A DNA stretch of 64,000 nucleotides from Cellulomonas fimi (GTDB taxonomy: Bacteria; Actinomycetota; Actinomycetes; Actinomycetales; Cellulomonadaceae), in contig NZ_CP110680.1 of assembly GCF_028583725.1 (NCBI RefSeq), positions 2,480,001-2,544,000 on the forward strand, given 5' to 3'. This document shows, one piece after another, positions 17,292-26,767 of the stretch. Below the pieces are notes generated by a model. It was given only the letters and a program-made list of their open reading frames with translations, had not been told where the DNA came from and did no database searches. Every line of letters begins with the position of its first letter. Position 1 is the first letter of the stretch. Made by a program: the position numbers and the translations under genes.

Positions 17292-17444
17292 AGGTGGACC
17301 GTCCGGGGGCCCGTGGGCTCCCTCAGGTGCGGCAGAAAAGATAGCACGGTGCGGCGGCCGGGCATGCATCGGCCCCGGGGTGCAGACTGACGCCACGGGC
17401 GCGGGCAGCAGCGCCGCGACCGGATCCGACGTGGCGGGGGGTTC

Positions 17445-18671
17445 ATGGCCGAGGCGACCGGCACCGGGAGCAAGGGGCTGACCGGCCCGACCAACCCGGC
17501 GGCCCGCAAGGTGGCAGGCGCGCGACGCAACCCCAGCGTGTACGGCGCGGAGCACACGGCCCCGCACTGGCTGCGCGTGATGGCGGGCGTGTCGTGGCGG
17601 CTGCTCGTCGTACTCGCGGCGGTGGCGCTCGTGTTCTACGCCACGTCCCGGGTGCAGCTGCTGTTCATCGCCGTGTTCCTCGCGTTCGTCTTCTCCGCCG
17701 TGCTGCGCCCGATCGTCGACTTCCTGTCGCGGTTCATGTGGCGCGGGCTCGCGACGGCGCTCGCGATCCTCGGCGGCATCCTGTTCTTCGTCGGGCTGCT
17801 CACGTACATCGGGTACTCGATCGCGAACCAGTGGACCGACCTCACGAAGCAGTTCAGCGACGGCATCTCGCAGATCACCGACTTCCTGCAGAGCGGGTCG
17901 CTGCCGTTCACGATCACGAACGAGCAGATCGCCGAGTGGATCAGCAACGCGCAGCAGTGGGTGCAGGACCACGCGGGCGACCTTGCGTCGCAGGCCGCCG
18001 CGGGCGCGGGCTCGGTCGTCGAGATCTTCACCGCGCTCGCGCTCGCGATCTTCTGCACGGTGTTCTTCCTGGCGCGCGGCCAGGAGATGTGGACGTGGTT
18101 CCTCAACCAGCTGCCCACGCGGTTCCGGGAGACCTGGAAGGTCGCGGGCGGCGCCGGCTGGTACACGTTCTCCGGCTACACGCGCGGCACCGTGATCATC
18201 GCCGTCACCGACGGCCTGCTCGCGTTCATCCTGCTGACGATCCTGCAGGTGCCGCTCTCGGCGCCGCTCGCGGTGCTCGTCATGATCGGTGCGTTCATCC
18301 CGCTGGTCGGCGCCCCGGCCGCGATGATCGTCGCGATGATCGTCGCGCTGGCCGCGAACGGGCTGTGGTCCGCCGCGATCGTCGGCGTCGGCATCGCGCT
18401 CATCGGGCAGTTCGAGGGCCACATCCTGCAGCCGCTCGTCATGGGCAAGCAGGTGTCGCTGCACCCCGTGGTGGTCGCGCTCGCCGTGACGGCGGGCACG
18501 CTCACGGCCGGGATCCTCGGCGCGGTCATCGCGGTACCGCTGGTGTCCGTCGTCTGGGCGATCTTCTCCCGGCTGCGCACGCTCGACCCGCCCATGGAGG
18601 AGGACGAGGCCGACGACGAGGTGCGGCCCGCCACCGACGAGGACACCGCGACCACGCCCGCGCACGGCTGA
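17445..18671 (+). CDS. AI-2E family transporter (TqsA/PerM family) membrane protein
   Basis: The protein has 408 residues and about eight membrane helices, with the family layout: an N-terminal hairpin (LLVVLAAVALVFYATSRVQLLFIAVFLAFVFSAVLRP region), a central amphipathic domain, and C-terminal helices including VMIGAFIPLVGAPAAM and ALIGQFEGHILQPLVMGKQVSLHPVVV (the last is diagnostic). The tail is acidic and cytoplasmic. Members export autoinducer-2 or small solutes; the substrate here is unknown. GGGGGG precedes the ATG. The gene is monocistronic and convergent with the DapA-family gene. Confidence 0.88.
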   Translation: MAEATGTGSKGLTGPTNPAARKVAGARRNPSVYGAEHTAPHWLRVMAGVSWRLLVVLAAVALVFYATSRVQLLFIAVFLAFVFSAVLRPIVDFLSRFMWRGLATALAILGGILFFVGLLTYIGYSIANQWTDLTKQFSDGISQITDFLQSGSLPFTITNEQIAEWISNAQQWVQDHAGDLASQAAAGAGSVVEIFTALALAIFCTVFFLARGQEMWTWFLNQLPTRFRETWKVAGGAGWYTFSGYTRGTVIIAVTDGLLAFILLTILQVPLSAPLAVLVMIGAFIPLVGAPAAMIVAMIVALAANGLWSAAIVGVGIALIGQFEGHILQPLVMGKQVSLHPVVVALAVTAGTLTAGILGAVIAVPLVSVVWAIFSRLRTLDPPMEEDEADDEVRPATDEDTATTPAHG

Positions 18672-18760
18672 CCGTCACGGCGGCCTGACCGCCGCACACG
18701 GACCGGCCGGACGGGCACGGATCCGGGTCCGACGCCCCCGGACGCCCCTGTCGCCGCGCG

Positions 18761-19645
18761 TCAGGCGAGCGCGGCCTCGACGGCTGCGTCGACCGCGGCG
18801 CGCACGTCGGCGGGCGGCTCGAGCAGCGGCGCGGGCAGCGGTCCGAGGTCGAGGCCGACGTGGTGCGCCACGGCCCCCGCGAGGCGCATCGCACCCCAGC
18901 GCGCGCCGAGCGCGGTCAGCGGGGCGAGCCGCTCGGTCCAGGCGTCGACGGCCGCGGCATCCCCACCGACCGCGGCGGCGGCCGTTGCGACCCATGGGCC
19001 GGGCAGCACGCCCGCGAGGCCGCTGTGCCACGTCCGCGCCCCCGCGAGGAGCGCCTGCGACCCCAGCGCGTCGCCGCTGAACCCGACCTCGACGTGCGCG
19101 GGGACGCCCGCGAGCAGCGCGGCGCAGCGCGCGCGGACGTCGTCGGCGTCGACGCCGCGGTCCTTGAGCCCGCCGATGCCCGGGAGCGACGCGATCGCGA
19201 GCAGCTCGTCGACCGTGAGCTCCAGTCCCGTCGTCCGGGGGTTGTGGTAGATCCAGACGGGCACCTCGGCGACCGCGGCGACGTCCCGGTACAGCGCGAG
19301 CGCCTCGTCGGCGGTGAGCGGCAGGTACGACGTCGTCGGGAGCAGCACCGCGTCGACCCCCGCCGCACGGGCGGCCGCGGCGTGCCCCAGCACGTCGGCG
19401 GTCGTGAGGGCACCGATGCCGCACACGACGGGCGCGCGGCCGTCGACTGCCTCCACCGCGGCGCGCGCGACCCGCGCCCGGTCACCGCCGCCGAGGTACG
19501 CGAACCCGCCGGTCGAGCCGAGCACGGCGACGGCGTCCACGCCCGCGGTCACCGCGCGGTCCGCGAGCGTGGCGAGCACGGCGGGGGCGACGGCGCCGTC
19601 GGCGGTGCGCGGGGTGGGCAGGTACGCGGCGAGGGGTCCGAGCAT
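18761..19645 (-). CDS. DapA / N-acetylneuraminate lyase family aldolase
   Basis: The protein has 294 residues, a (beta/alpha)8 class-I aldolase. The Schiff-base Lys is in GLKD (about residue 160), the conserved Tyr in WIYHNP (about 132), and the N-terminal substrate loop is LGSTGGFAYL (GTTGE-like). The GSTGG variation and lack of lysine genes nearby argue against the lysine-pathway DapA; a keto-acid aldolase of another pathway is likely. The ATG follows a TAGCCT -10 box by 7 nt (leaderless). Confidence 0.82.
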   Translation of the reverse strand: MLGPLAAYLPTPRTADGAVAPAVLATLADRAVTAGVDAVAVLGSTGGFAYLGGGDRARVARAAVEAVDGRAPVVCGIGALTTADVLGHAAAARAAGVDAVLLPTTSYLPLTADEALALYRDVAAVAEVPVWIYHNPRTTGLELTVDELLAIASLPGIGGLKDRGVDADDVRARCAALLAGVPAHVEVGFSGDALGSQALLAGARTWHSGLAGVLPGPWVATAAAAVGGDAAAVDAWTERLAPLTALGARWGAMRLAGAVAHHVGLDLGPLPAPLLEPPADVRAAVDAAVEAALA

Positions 19646-19652
19646 GCGCGGG

Positions 19653-19658
19653 AGGCTA
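19653..19658 (-). promoter_or_regulatory. Leaderless -10 box (TAGCCT) of the dapA-family gene
   Basis: TAGCCT on the minus strand ends 7 nt before the ATG at 19645. Confidence 0.5.
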
Positions 19659-19707
19659 GCGAACGCCCGGTCGCGCGGACGGAACGGTCTCGCGGTCAGC
19701 TCGCGGG

Positions 19708-19806
19708 CGGACCGGTCGCGGTCCGTCCACGGGACGAAGCCGCTGCGGTTCGCCGCGGGGCGGGCCGGTCGCGGTCCGCTCGCAGGACGGGCCGGTCTCG
19801 GTCACC
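19708..19806. repeat. Three degenerate copies of an 18-bp GGxCCGGTCxCGGTC element
   Basis: Related units lie at 19708-19725, 19762-19779 and 19789-19806 in the gap between dnaE2 and the dapA-family gene; the first two differ at few positions. The first is itself near-palindromic. No function is evident. Confidence 0.45.
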
Positions 19807-19831
19807 GGCGCGCTGCACGTCGCTGCACGGC

Positions 19832-19852
19832 GCTGACCACTCCCTGGTCAGC
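19832..19852 (-). terminator. Hairpin at the end of dnaE2
   Basis: GCTGACCA (19832-19839) pairs with TGGTCAGC (19845-19852) around a 5-nt loop; the 3' arm contains the dnaE2 stop codon. It is short but GC-rich and correctly placed to end the mutasome operon. Confidence 0.5.
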
Positions 19853-22800
19853 GGAAGTCGCGGGACGTCGAGCGGACCTTGAGCGACAGGACGCCCAGGT
19901 GCTCCGCGACGAGGTTCGTCGCGCCGTCGGAGCGTTCGAGCCGGCCGCGCACGACGAGCGCCCGGGAGGTCCGCGCGACCCGGCGGAACCGTTGCCACAG
20001 GCCCGCGGAGCACACGATGTTGAGCAGCCCCGTCTCGTCCTCCAACGACAGGAACGTCACGCCGCCCGCCGTGCCGGGTCGCTGCCGGTGCGTGACCACC
20101 CCGGCGACGGCGACGCGTCGCCCGACCTCGTGGCTGTACGCGTCGACGACCCGCAGCACCCCCGCCGCGTCCAGGCCCTCGCGGACGAACTGCGTCGGGT
20201 AGGAGTCCACGGACACGCCGGTCGCCCACACGTCGGCCGTCGCGACCTCGACGTCGCTGAGGCCCGGCAGCGTCGGCGCCGCGACCCCGACGCTGACCCC
20301 GGGCAGCGTGTCGGGCCCCTCCTGCGCGAGCGCGCCCGCCGCCCACAGCGCCTCCCGGCGGGTCGAGCCGAGGCTGTCAAGCGCACCGGCGGTCGCGAGC
20401 GCCTCGACCTGCACGGTGGTCAGCCGGACGCGCCGCACGAGGTCCCGCAGGTCGGCGAACGGGCCGTGCGCGGCGCGCTCGTCGACGACCTTCTGCGCGA
20501 CGTCCTCCCCCACCGACCGGACCGACGCGAGCCCGAGCCGCACGGCCAGCGAGCGCGGCACGTCCGCGTCGGCCCCCGTCCGCACGCCCGCGGCGACCGC
20601 GGGACCGGTGCCGCTCGGCGCGGGGACCAGCAACGGTTCCCCGTCCGGTGGGGTCGGGCCCGTGCGCTCGACGCACGCCTGCACGTCGGACGCCTGCACG
20701 TCGGGCCGCAGCACCTCGATCCCGTGCCGGCGCGCGTCGGCGGCGAGGCTCTGCGGCGAGTAGAAGCCCATCGGCTGCGCCGCGAGCAGTCCCGCGTAGA
20801 ACGCGGCCGGGTGGTACACCTTGAGCCACGCGCTCGCGTAGACGAGGAACGCGAACGAGTACGCGTGCGACTCGGGGAAGCCGAAGTCGGCGAACGCGCG
20901 CAGCTTCTCGTAGATCTGCTCCCCCACGTCCGGCCCGATGCCGTGCGACGCCATGCCCGACATGAGCCGCCCCTTGAGCGCCTCCATGCGTTCCGTCGAG
21001 CGCTTCGAGCCCATCGCGCGGCGCAGCTGGTCGGCCTCGGCGGGCGTGAAGTCGGCGACGTCGATCGCCATCTGCATGAGCTGCTCCTGGAACAGCGGCA
21101 CGCCCTTGGTCTTGGCGAGCGACTTCTCCAGCAGCGGGTGCAGGTAGGTGACGGCCTGGCGGCCGTGCGCGCGCTCGATGTACGGGTGCACCGAGTTGCC
21201 CTGGATCGGGCCGGGACGGATCAGCGCGACCTCGATGACGATGTCGTAGAACGTGCGCGGTCGCAGGCGCGGCAGCGTCCCCATCTGCGCGCGGGACTCC
21301 ACCTGGAACACGCCCACGGTGTCGGCGGCGCTCAGCAGGTCGTAGACCCGCGGGTCCTCGGCGGGCAGCGCGTGCAGGTCGAGCCTCTCCCCCTCGTGCT
21401 TCTCGACGTCCGTGAACGCGAGCCGCAGCGCCGTGAGCATCCCGAGCCCGAGCAGGTCGAACTTCACGAGCCCCGCGTCGGCGCAGTCCTCCTTGTCCCA
21501 CTGGAGGACCGTGCGCCCCGGCATGCGCGCCCACTCCACGGGGCACACCTCGATGACCGGCCGGTCGCACATCACCATGCCGCCCGAGTGGATGCCGAGG
21601 TGCCGCGGCAGCCGCAGGAACCGGTCCGCGAGGTCGACGACGTGCTCCGGGATCTCGTCGAGGTCGCTCGCCGCGGGCGGCAGCAACGCCGGGACGACGT
21701 CATGCCCGTCGGCCGTCGCGAACCCCGGCACCTCGGTCCCGCGCGGCGAGCGCGTGAGCACGGGCGGTGGCTCGTAGGTGTTGCCCCACATCGACGCCTT
21801 CGCCCGACGCCGCTGGTCGCGCGCGGTGCTGACCGCCGTGGCCCGGTCGTGCGGCTCACCTCCCCCGCCACGACCCGGCGGGCGCGGCGGCGACAGGGTC
21901 GACGCGGGAGGTGCGGGCGGCGCCTGCGGCGGGCGCAGACTCCCCCAGCGCTCGATGGACTTCGCCCACGCGTCCTGCTGGCCCGCGTCGTACCCGAGCG
22001 CGCGTGCGGCGTCGCGGATCGCGGAGCGCGGCCGGTAGGAGATGACGTTGGCGACCTGCGCGGCGTGCGAGCGGCCGTGCTTCTCGAAGACGTACTGGAT
22101 GACCTCCTCGCGGCGCGCGGACTCGATGTCGACGTCGATGTCCGGCGGCCCGTCCCGCTCGGGTGCGAGGAACCGCTCGAACAGCAGCCCGTGCCGGACC
22201 GCGTCGACCGCCGTGACGCGCAGCGCGTAGCAGACCGCCGAGTTCGCGGCCGAGCCGCGGCCCTGCGCGAGGATCCCGTGGTCGCGGCAGAACTTCACCA
22301 GGTCGTAGACGACGAGGAAGTACCCGGGGAACCCGAGGTCCTCGATGACGCGGAGCTCGTGCGCGAGCTGCGCGTACGCACCGGGGACGCGCTCGTCGTC
22401 GGGCGGCCCGTACAGCTCGAGCGCCCCCTGCCGCACGAGCTCGCGCAGCCACGTCGCCTCGGTGTGCCCGTCGGGGACCGGGTACGGCGGGAGCTGCGGC
22501 GCGACGAGCGACAGGTCGAACGCGCACTCGGCCGCGAGCACCGCGGCCGTCCCGACCGCCGACGGGTGCCGCCGGTGCAGCGCGAGCATCTCCTCCGCGG
22601 ACCGCAGGTGCGCCACGGGTGCGGCCGGCAGCCACCCGTCGAGGTCCTCGACCGACGAGCGCGCACGCACGGCCGCGAGCGCCGCCGCGAGGTCCGCGTC
22701 GCGGGGCGTCGCGTAGTGCACGTTGCCCGTCGCGACGAGCGGGAGGCCGGCGTCGGCGGCGAGGGTCGCGAGCGCGTCGGCGCGCTCGGAGTCGTACGGG

Positions 22801-23528
22801 TCGGCCGACGCGGTGACCTCGACGGCGACGTTGTCCCGGCCGAACAGCGCGACCAGCCGGTCGAGCTCGGTGCGGGCCGCGTCCAGTCCGCCCGGCGCGA
22901 CCCCGCCGACGCCCGACGGGTCCCCACCGGTGAGCGCCCGACGCACGGCGCCCTTGCGGCACCCCGTGAGGACGAGCCACTGCCCGGCGGCGTTCGCGGC
23001 GAGCTCCTCCAGCCGGTAGTCCGCGGCGCCCTTCTCGCCGGTCCGCAGGTGCGCCTCGGCGATCGACCGGGACAGCGCCCGGTAGCCCTCGGGCCCGCGC
23101 GCGAGGACCAGCAGGTGCGACGCACGCGGGTCGGGCACGCCCGTCGGCGGGTCGAGCACCGGCAGCCCCGGCGTGGCGCGCGTGCGCTCGCGCGCGTGCC
23201 GGCGCCCGTCGGGTGCGGGCAGGTGCAGCTCGGCGCCGAACGCCGTGGGCAGCCCGACGGCCTTCGCGGCCTGCGAGAACCGGACGACGCCGTACAGCCC
23301 GTCGTGGTCGGTCAGCGCGAGCGCGTCGAGGCCCAGCCGCGCGGCCTCGGCGGCGAGCTCCTCGGGCTGGCTCGCCCCGTCGAGGAAGCTGAACGCGGAG
23401 TGCGCGTGCAGCTCGGCGTACCGCGGCGGGAAGGGCGCGCGCTCCCTCGCGGGTCCGGCGGCGTCGGGTCCGGTCCGGCGTGGCCGGGAGGGCGCGGCGC
23501 TCGGGCGGGTGGTCGGGTCGTCAGTCAT
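19848..23528 (-). CDS. dnaE2: Error-prone DNA polymerase DnaE2
   Basis: The protein has 1226 residues. It has the N-terminal PHP domain (AELHAHSAFSFLDG), polymerase palm acids (PDIDVDIE), the GIHSGGMVMCDRP and LLGLGML blocks, a helix-hairpin-helix and C-terminal OB fold. DnaE2 is the alpha-type subunit that performs translesion synthesis after SOS induction with ImuA and ImuB. It is longer than the usual about 1050-1100 residues because of a Pro/Gly-rich insertion at about 529-620, just before EIPEHVVDL. The ATG at 23528 overlaps imuB by 8 nt. Chosen over the longer open frame, which merely continues through imuB. Confidence 0.93.
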   Translation of the reverse strand: MTDDPTTRPSAAPSRPRRTGPDAAGPARERAPFPPRYAELHAHSAFSFLDGASQPEELAAEAARLGLDALALTDHDGLYGVVRFSQAAKAVGLPTAFGAELHLPAPDGRRHARERTRATPGLPVLDPPTGVPDPRASHLLVLARGPEGYRALSRSIAEAHLRTGEKGAADYRLEELAANAAGQWLVLTGCRKGAVRRALTGGDPSGVGGVAPGGLDAARTELDRLVALFGRDNVAVEVTASADPYDSERADALATLAADAGLPLVATGNVHYATPRDADLAAALAAVRARSSVEDLDGWLPAAPVAHLRSAEEMLALHRRHPSAVGTAAVLAAECAFDLSLVAPQLPPYPVPDGHTEATWLRELVRQGALELYGPPDDERVPGAYAQLAHELRVIEDLGFPGYFLVVYDLVKFCRDHGILAQGRGSAANSAVCYALRVTAVDAVRHGLLFERFLAPERDGPPDIDVDIESARREEVIQYVFEKHGRSHAAQVANVISYRPRSAIRDAARALGYDAGQQDAWAKSIERWGSLRPPQAPPAPPASTLSPPRPPGRGGGGEPHDRATAVSTARDQRRRAKASMWGNTYEPPPVLTRSPRGTEVPGFATADGHDVVPALLPPAASDLDEIPEHVVDLADRFLRLPRHLGIHSGGMVMCDRPVIEVCPVEWARMPGRTVLQWDKEDCADAGLVKFDLLGLGMLTALRLAFTDVEKHEGERLDLHALPAEDPRVYDLLSAADTVGVFQVESRAQMGTLPRLRPRTFYDIVIEVALIRPGPIQGNSVHPYIERAHGRQAVTYLHPLLEKSLAKTKGVPLFQEQLMQMAIDVADFTPAEADQLRRAMGSKRSTERMEALKGRLMSGMASHGIGPDVGEQIYEKLRAFADFGFPESHAYSFAFLVYASAWLKVYHPAAFYAGLLAAQPMGFYSPQSLAADARRHGIEVLRPDVQASDVQACVERTGPTPPDGEPLLVPAPSGTGPAVAAGVRTGADADVPRSLAVRLGLASVRSVGEDVAQKVVDERAAHGPFADLRDLVRRVRLTTVQVEALATAGALDSLGSTRREALWAAGALAQEGPDTLPGVSVGVAAPTLPGLSDVEVATADVWATGVSVDSYPTQFVREGLDAAGVLRVVDAYSHEVGRRVAVAGVVTHRQRPGTAGGVTFLSLEDETGLLNIVCSAGLWQRFRRVARTSRALVVRGRLERSDGATNLVAEHLGVLSLKVRSTSRDFR

Positions 23529-25551
23529 ACGTCGCCTCGCACCTCCAGCCGTCGGCGTCGCCCGCGAGCAGCACCGCGTCGCCGTCGTCGAACGCGACCT
23601 GCAGGTGTCCGCGCACGCCGACCCGGCCGCCGGTCCCCCACCAGCGCTCGCTCGACAGCCACGGCCCGGCCCACCCGGCGACCGTCCGCTCGCGCACCCG
23701 ACCCGGCCTGTCGCTCTCGCCCGGCACCGGACCGCCGACCGGCCACGGCCCGTCGGACGGCCACCCGTCGGCCGCGAGGAACCCGTCGGCCTGCGGGCGC
23801 CCGGCCGACGGGGTGGACCGGTCGGCAGCCGTGGCGCGCACCGACGGGAGGCGGCCGGACGACGGGCCACCCACGGACGGCGTCCGCGGCGTCGGCGACG
23901 CCCACGACGTCCCGACGGTGCGTCCGTCGACGGTCCGCCCGCGCGGGCCGGCGCCGCGCGCCGCCCCGCGGGCCGACGACGACGCGTCGTGGTCCGCCGC
24001 GAGCGGCCAGCGGACCGTCGCAGGCTCGCCCCGCAGCCCGACGCGCACGTCGAGGACCACGGGCCGCCCGGCGGCGTCGCGCACGTCGACCGGGACGGGA
24101 CGCGCGAGGACGGTCGCGGGTGCCGGGTCGGGCAGCCGACCGGGCCACGGCAGGTCGACGTCGCGCGCGGGCGAGGTCTGCTCGCCCCACGGCTGCAGGT
24201 GGACCTGGTCGCGCACGCCACGGCCGCCCTGCAGCGTCGCGGTGAGCACGCCCTGCCCGCCGACGATCCCCTGCACGCGGTCGAGCGCACGGTGCGCGCG
24301 CAGGTCGCCGCCGGACGGCCCGCCCCACAGCCGGCCCTGCTCGGCACCGGCGGGCGCGACGTCGAGCGCGGTGACGGCGAGCCGCACGAGCGTCACGGGC
24401 TGGGTGTCGTCGTCGACCCACGGCTCGTCGGCGAGGTCGTCGAACGCCCACGGGGCCTGCGTCCCGTCCCGCGCCGCCCGTGCACGCGCGGCGCGCAGAC
24501 GGGCGGCGCGGACGCGCTCCGGGGCGTCCTGCGCGCGGCTGCGGGCGGTCGCGACGGCCGTCGACGACAGCCAGCTCTCGAGCTGCCAGCGGATGCGGTC
24601 GGTGATGCGCTGCGGCGTGAGACCGCCGAACCCGCCGAGGTCGGTGCGCCAGGTGCGGACCAGGTCGGTGCCGTCCTCGGTGCGCGCGGCGATCTGCATC
24701 CGCCCGCACGTCACGGACCGGTGCACGAGCTGCGCGTGCAGGTCCTCGGCGAGGCGGCGGCCGGCGAACGTCGCGGTGTCGACGCGGTCGACGGGCGGGT
24801 CGAGCTCGGCGACGACCTCGAGGTCGGCCTCGGGACGACGCCGCGCAGGCGGACGCTCGTCGTCGCCGCGCGCGAGGGTCTGCGCCCACACGCCGAGCCG
24901 CCCGAAGCGCGCGTGCACGTCACCCGTCGGCAGGGCGGCGAGCTGCCCGAGCGTGCGCAGGCCGAGGCGGTGCAGCAGGTCGACGAGGTCGACGACCTGC
25001 TGGGCGGTGTCCTCGGTGACGGCGGCGTGGACGAGCTCGGTGACCCCACGGTCGGCGAGGAACGCGGGCGACGAGCCGGTCGGCACGACGGCGCCCGTGC
25101 GCGCGGCGACGACCGCGGCGAGCAGCCCGTCCGCGGTGCCGACCGCGCACTCGTGCCCCGCGCGCGCGGCGACGGCGTCGACCAGCCGTTCCGCGAGGAC
25201 GTCCTCCGAGCCGTGGTACCGGGTCGCGCCGCCCGCGGGCAGCAGGAGCAGACCGGCGCGGACGACCTCGATCCCGGCGACGACGGTCTCGGCCGCGCTC
25301 GCGACGGGCTCGAACAGGCGCACGTCGCGCGCGTCGTCGGCGGGCAGCAGCACGAGCTCGGGGCAGCAGCCCTGCGCCTGCCGCCGTCGCATGCCGCGGC
25401 GCACGCCCTCGATGCGGGCCAGCGCGGAGACGGCCGTGACGCGCCGACCGTCGTGCACGGCGGCCGGCAGGTGCGCGGGGACCTCGTCGGCCGTGGTCGC
25501 GGCGACGACGGGCCAGTCGGGGACCCAGAGGACGGTGGTACGGGTGCTCAC
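23521..25551 (-). CDS. imuB: ImuB, catalytically inactive Y-family polymerase homologue
   Basis: The protein has 676 residues. The fold is Y-family (LWVPDWPVVA at the site where active enzymes have DxDxFFA, then RRGMRRRQAQ, LARGDDERPP and the little-finger region), but the catalytic acids are absent, as in ImuB. A beta-clamp binding motif QGRLWG lies at about 403-408. ImuB bridges DnaE2, ImuA and the clamp. The 250-residue C-terminus is Arg/Pro/Gly-rich. It starts with GTG 9 bp after imuA and overlaps dnaE2. Confidence 0.92.
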   Translation of the reverse strand: MSTRTTVLWVPDWPVVAATTADEVPAHLPAAVHDGRRVTAVSALARIEGVRRGMRRRQAQGCCPELVLLPADDARDVRLFEPVASAAETVVAGIEVVRAGLLLLPAGGATRYHGSEDVLAERLVDAVAARAGHECAVGTADGLLAAVVAARTGAVVPTGSSPAFLADRGVTELVHAAVTEDTAQQVVDLVDLLHRLGLRTLGQLAALPTGDVHARFGRLGVWAQTLARGDDERPPARRRPEADLEVVAELDPPVDRVDTATFAGRRLAEDLHAQLVHRSVTCGRMQIAARTEDGTDLVRTWRTDLGGFGGLTPQRITDRIRWQLESWLSSTAVATARSRAQDAPERVRAARLRAARARAARDGTQAPWAFDDLADEPWVDDDTQPVTLVRLAVTALDVAPAGAEQGRLWGGPSGGDLRAHRALDRVQGIVGGQGVLTATLQGGRGVRDQVHLQPWGEQTSPARDVDLPWPGRLPDPAPATVLARPVPVDVRDAAGRPVVLDVRVGLRGEPATVRWPLAADHDASSSARGAARGAGPRGRTVDGRTVGTSWASPTPRTPSVGGPSSGRLPSVRATAADRSTPSAGRPQADGFLAADGWPSDGPWPVGGPVPGESDRPGRVRERTVAGWAGPWLSSERWWGTGGRVGVRGHLQVAFDDGDAVLLAGDADGWRCEATYD

Positions 25552-25560
25552 GGCGCGCCC

Positions 25561-26700
25561 TCAGCCCACGAGCCGCAGACCGGCGGCGGGCTGCTCCTCG
25601 ACGACCTCGACCGGCACCGCAGGCACCGCGACGGGGGCGACGGCGGCACCCGGCGGGGCGTCGGCCGACAGCGGCAGCGTGACGTCGACCGACAGCGGCA
25701 CGGCCGACCCGCCACGCCCCGACCGCGTGACGCGCAGCTCGTGCGTGCGCAGCCGCCCGTCCCCCGCGCCGACACCCCACCAGCGGCCCGCCTCGACGGT
25801 CAGCACCGTCGACGCGCCCGGCCACGCGACGCTCGACAGCAGGACCGCGCCACGGTCCCGGGCGCGGGCCGACAGGCGGCGGCGGTCGGTGTCGGTGAGC
25901 ACGGTGTCCGGCCCGACGAGCACCACGTCGATGCCGTCGACGAGCGCGGCGACGACGGTCGCGGCGTCCTGTCCCGGCCGCGGCACGAGCGCGAGCCGCT
26001 CGAGCGCGATCCCCGCCTGCGCCGCGGCGAGCAGCCCCACGGTCGGCTGCCCGACGACGGCGGCCCACGCCCCGCCCGCGCAGGCGTGCGCGACCATCGC
26101 GAGCAGGAGCGAGGTCGACCCGACGACGGCCGTCGTCGCGCCACGGCGCAGCCCGTCGGGCAGGAGCGGTGCGAGCCGGTCGGGGACGGGCAGCGGGGGC
26201 CGCTCCGCGGCGAGCACGCCGGTGGGCCGCGACGCGGTCGCCCCCGGGTGCGACCGCGTCCGCGTCTCGTCCGGTGCGCGCGAGGGCCCGGTGCGCTCGG
26301 TGGACGCGACGCCGGGTGCGGCCGACAACGGCGTGGTCGACGCGCCGCCGGGTGCGGCCGACAGCGGCGCGGTCGACGCACCACCGTGCCCGGTCGACGC
26401 ACCCCCGTGCCCGGTCGCCCCGGCCTCCGCACCGCGCACGGAGGCAGGTGGACGCGCCGACGTGGTGGGGTCCGACGGCCGCGCCGCGCCCCGCACGGGG
26501 TCCGCCGCGAACGGCACCGGCGTGCCGGTCGTCGACCGGGTCTCCGACCCGTGCGGCGCGCCGTCGACGAGCGTCGCGGAGGACTCCGCCGGACGTGGCC
26601 CGACCCGGACGCTGCGCGCCCCGGTCCGCAGCTCGGCGTGCGCCAGCACGGCCCGGGCCAGCTCGACCCGCGCCTGCTCGGACAGCGCGCTCGCCGCCAT
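25561..26700 (-). CDS. imuA: ImuA, RecA-like accessory protein of the SOS mutasome
   Basis: The protein has 379 residues. The C-terminal two thirds (about 180-379) is RecA-like (LLPDGLRRGATTAVVGSTSLLLAMVAHACAGGAWAAVVG), with a degraded P-loop; ImuA partners ImuB and DnaE2. The N-terminal third is low complexity and contains tandem repeats (26302-26415), so length polymorphism is likely. I chose the ATG at 26700, preceded by GGAGG about 9 nt upstream, rather than the open frame starting inside the LexA box. It is the first gene of the operon, 68 bp downstream of a perfect SOS box. Confidence 0.88.
   Translation of the reverse strand: MAASALSEQARVELARAVLAHAELRTGARSVRVGPRPAESSATLVDGAPHGSETRSTTGTPVPFAADPVRGAARPSDPTTSARPPASVRGAEAGATGHGGASTGHGGASTAPLSAAPGGASTTPLSAAPGVASTERTGPSRAPDETRTRSHPGATASRPTGVLAAERPPLPVPDRLAPLLPDGLRRGATTAVVGSTSLLLAMVAHACAGGAWAAVVGQPTVGLLAAAQAGIALERLALVPRPGQDAATVVAALVDGIDVVLVGPDTVLTDTDRRRLSARARDRGAVLLSSVAWPGASTVLTVEAGRWWGVGAGDGRLRTHELRVTRSGRGGSAVPLSVDVTLPLSADAPPGAAVAPVAVPAVPVEVVEEQPAAGLRLVG
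26302..26415 (-). repeat. Tandem repeats within imuA (2 x 36 bp, 2 x 21 bp)
   Basis: Two 36-bp units (26302-26337, 26338-26373) are followed by two 21-bp units (26374-26394, 26395-26415). All are multiples of three, so copy-number change keeps frame. They encode an Ala/Pro/Gly/Ser-rich linker. Confidence 0.8.
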
Positions 26701-26767
26701 CCGCACCCACCTCCACCACGGAGCGCACCGCTGTGACCTGCGGTAACACCCGATATCGCTGATCTGA

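Noticed and set aside
19314..24245. 1643-codon plus-strand open frame
   Set aside because: It is antisense to dnaE2 and imuB. In GC-rich DNA the complementary frames of real genes stay open; the translation is Arg/Gly/Asp-rich without domains.
26302..26415. Possible CRISPR array within imuA
   Set aside because: The units are coding, contiguous and multiples of three; there are no unique spacers.
23173..26746. Long plus-strand frames over imuA/imuB
   Set aside because: They are shadows of the mutasome operon; the minus-strand proteins have clear families and a LexA promoter.
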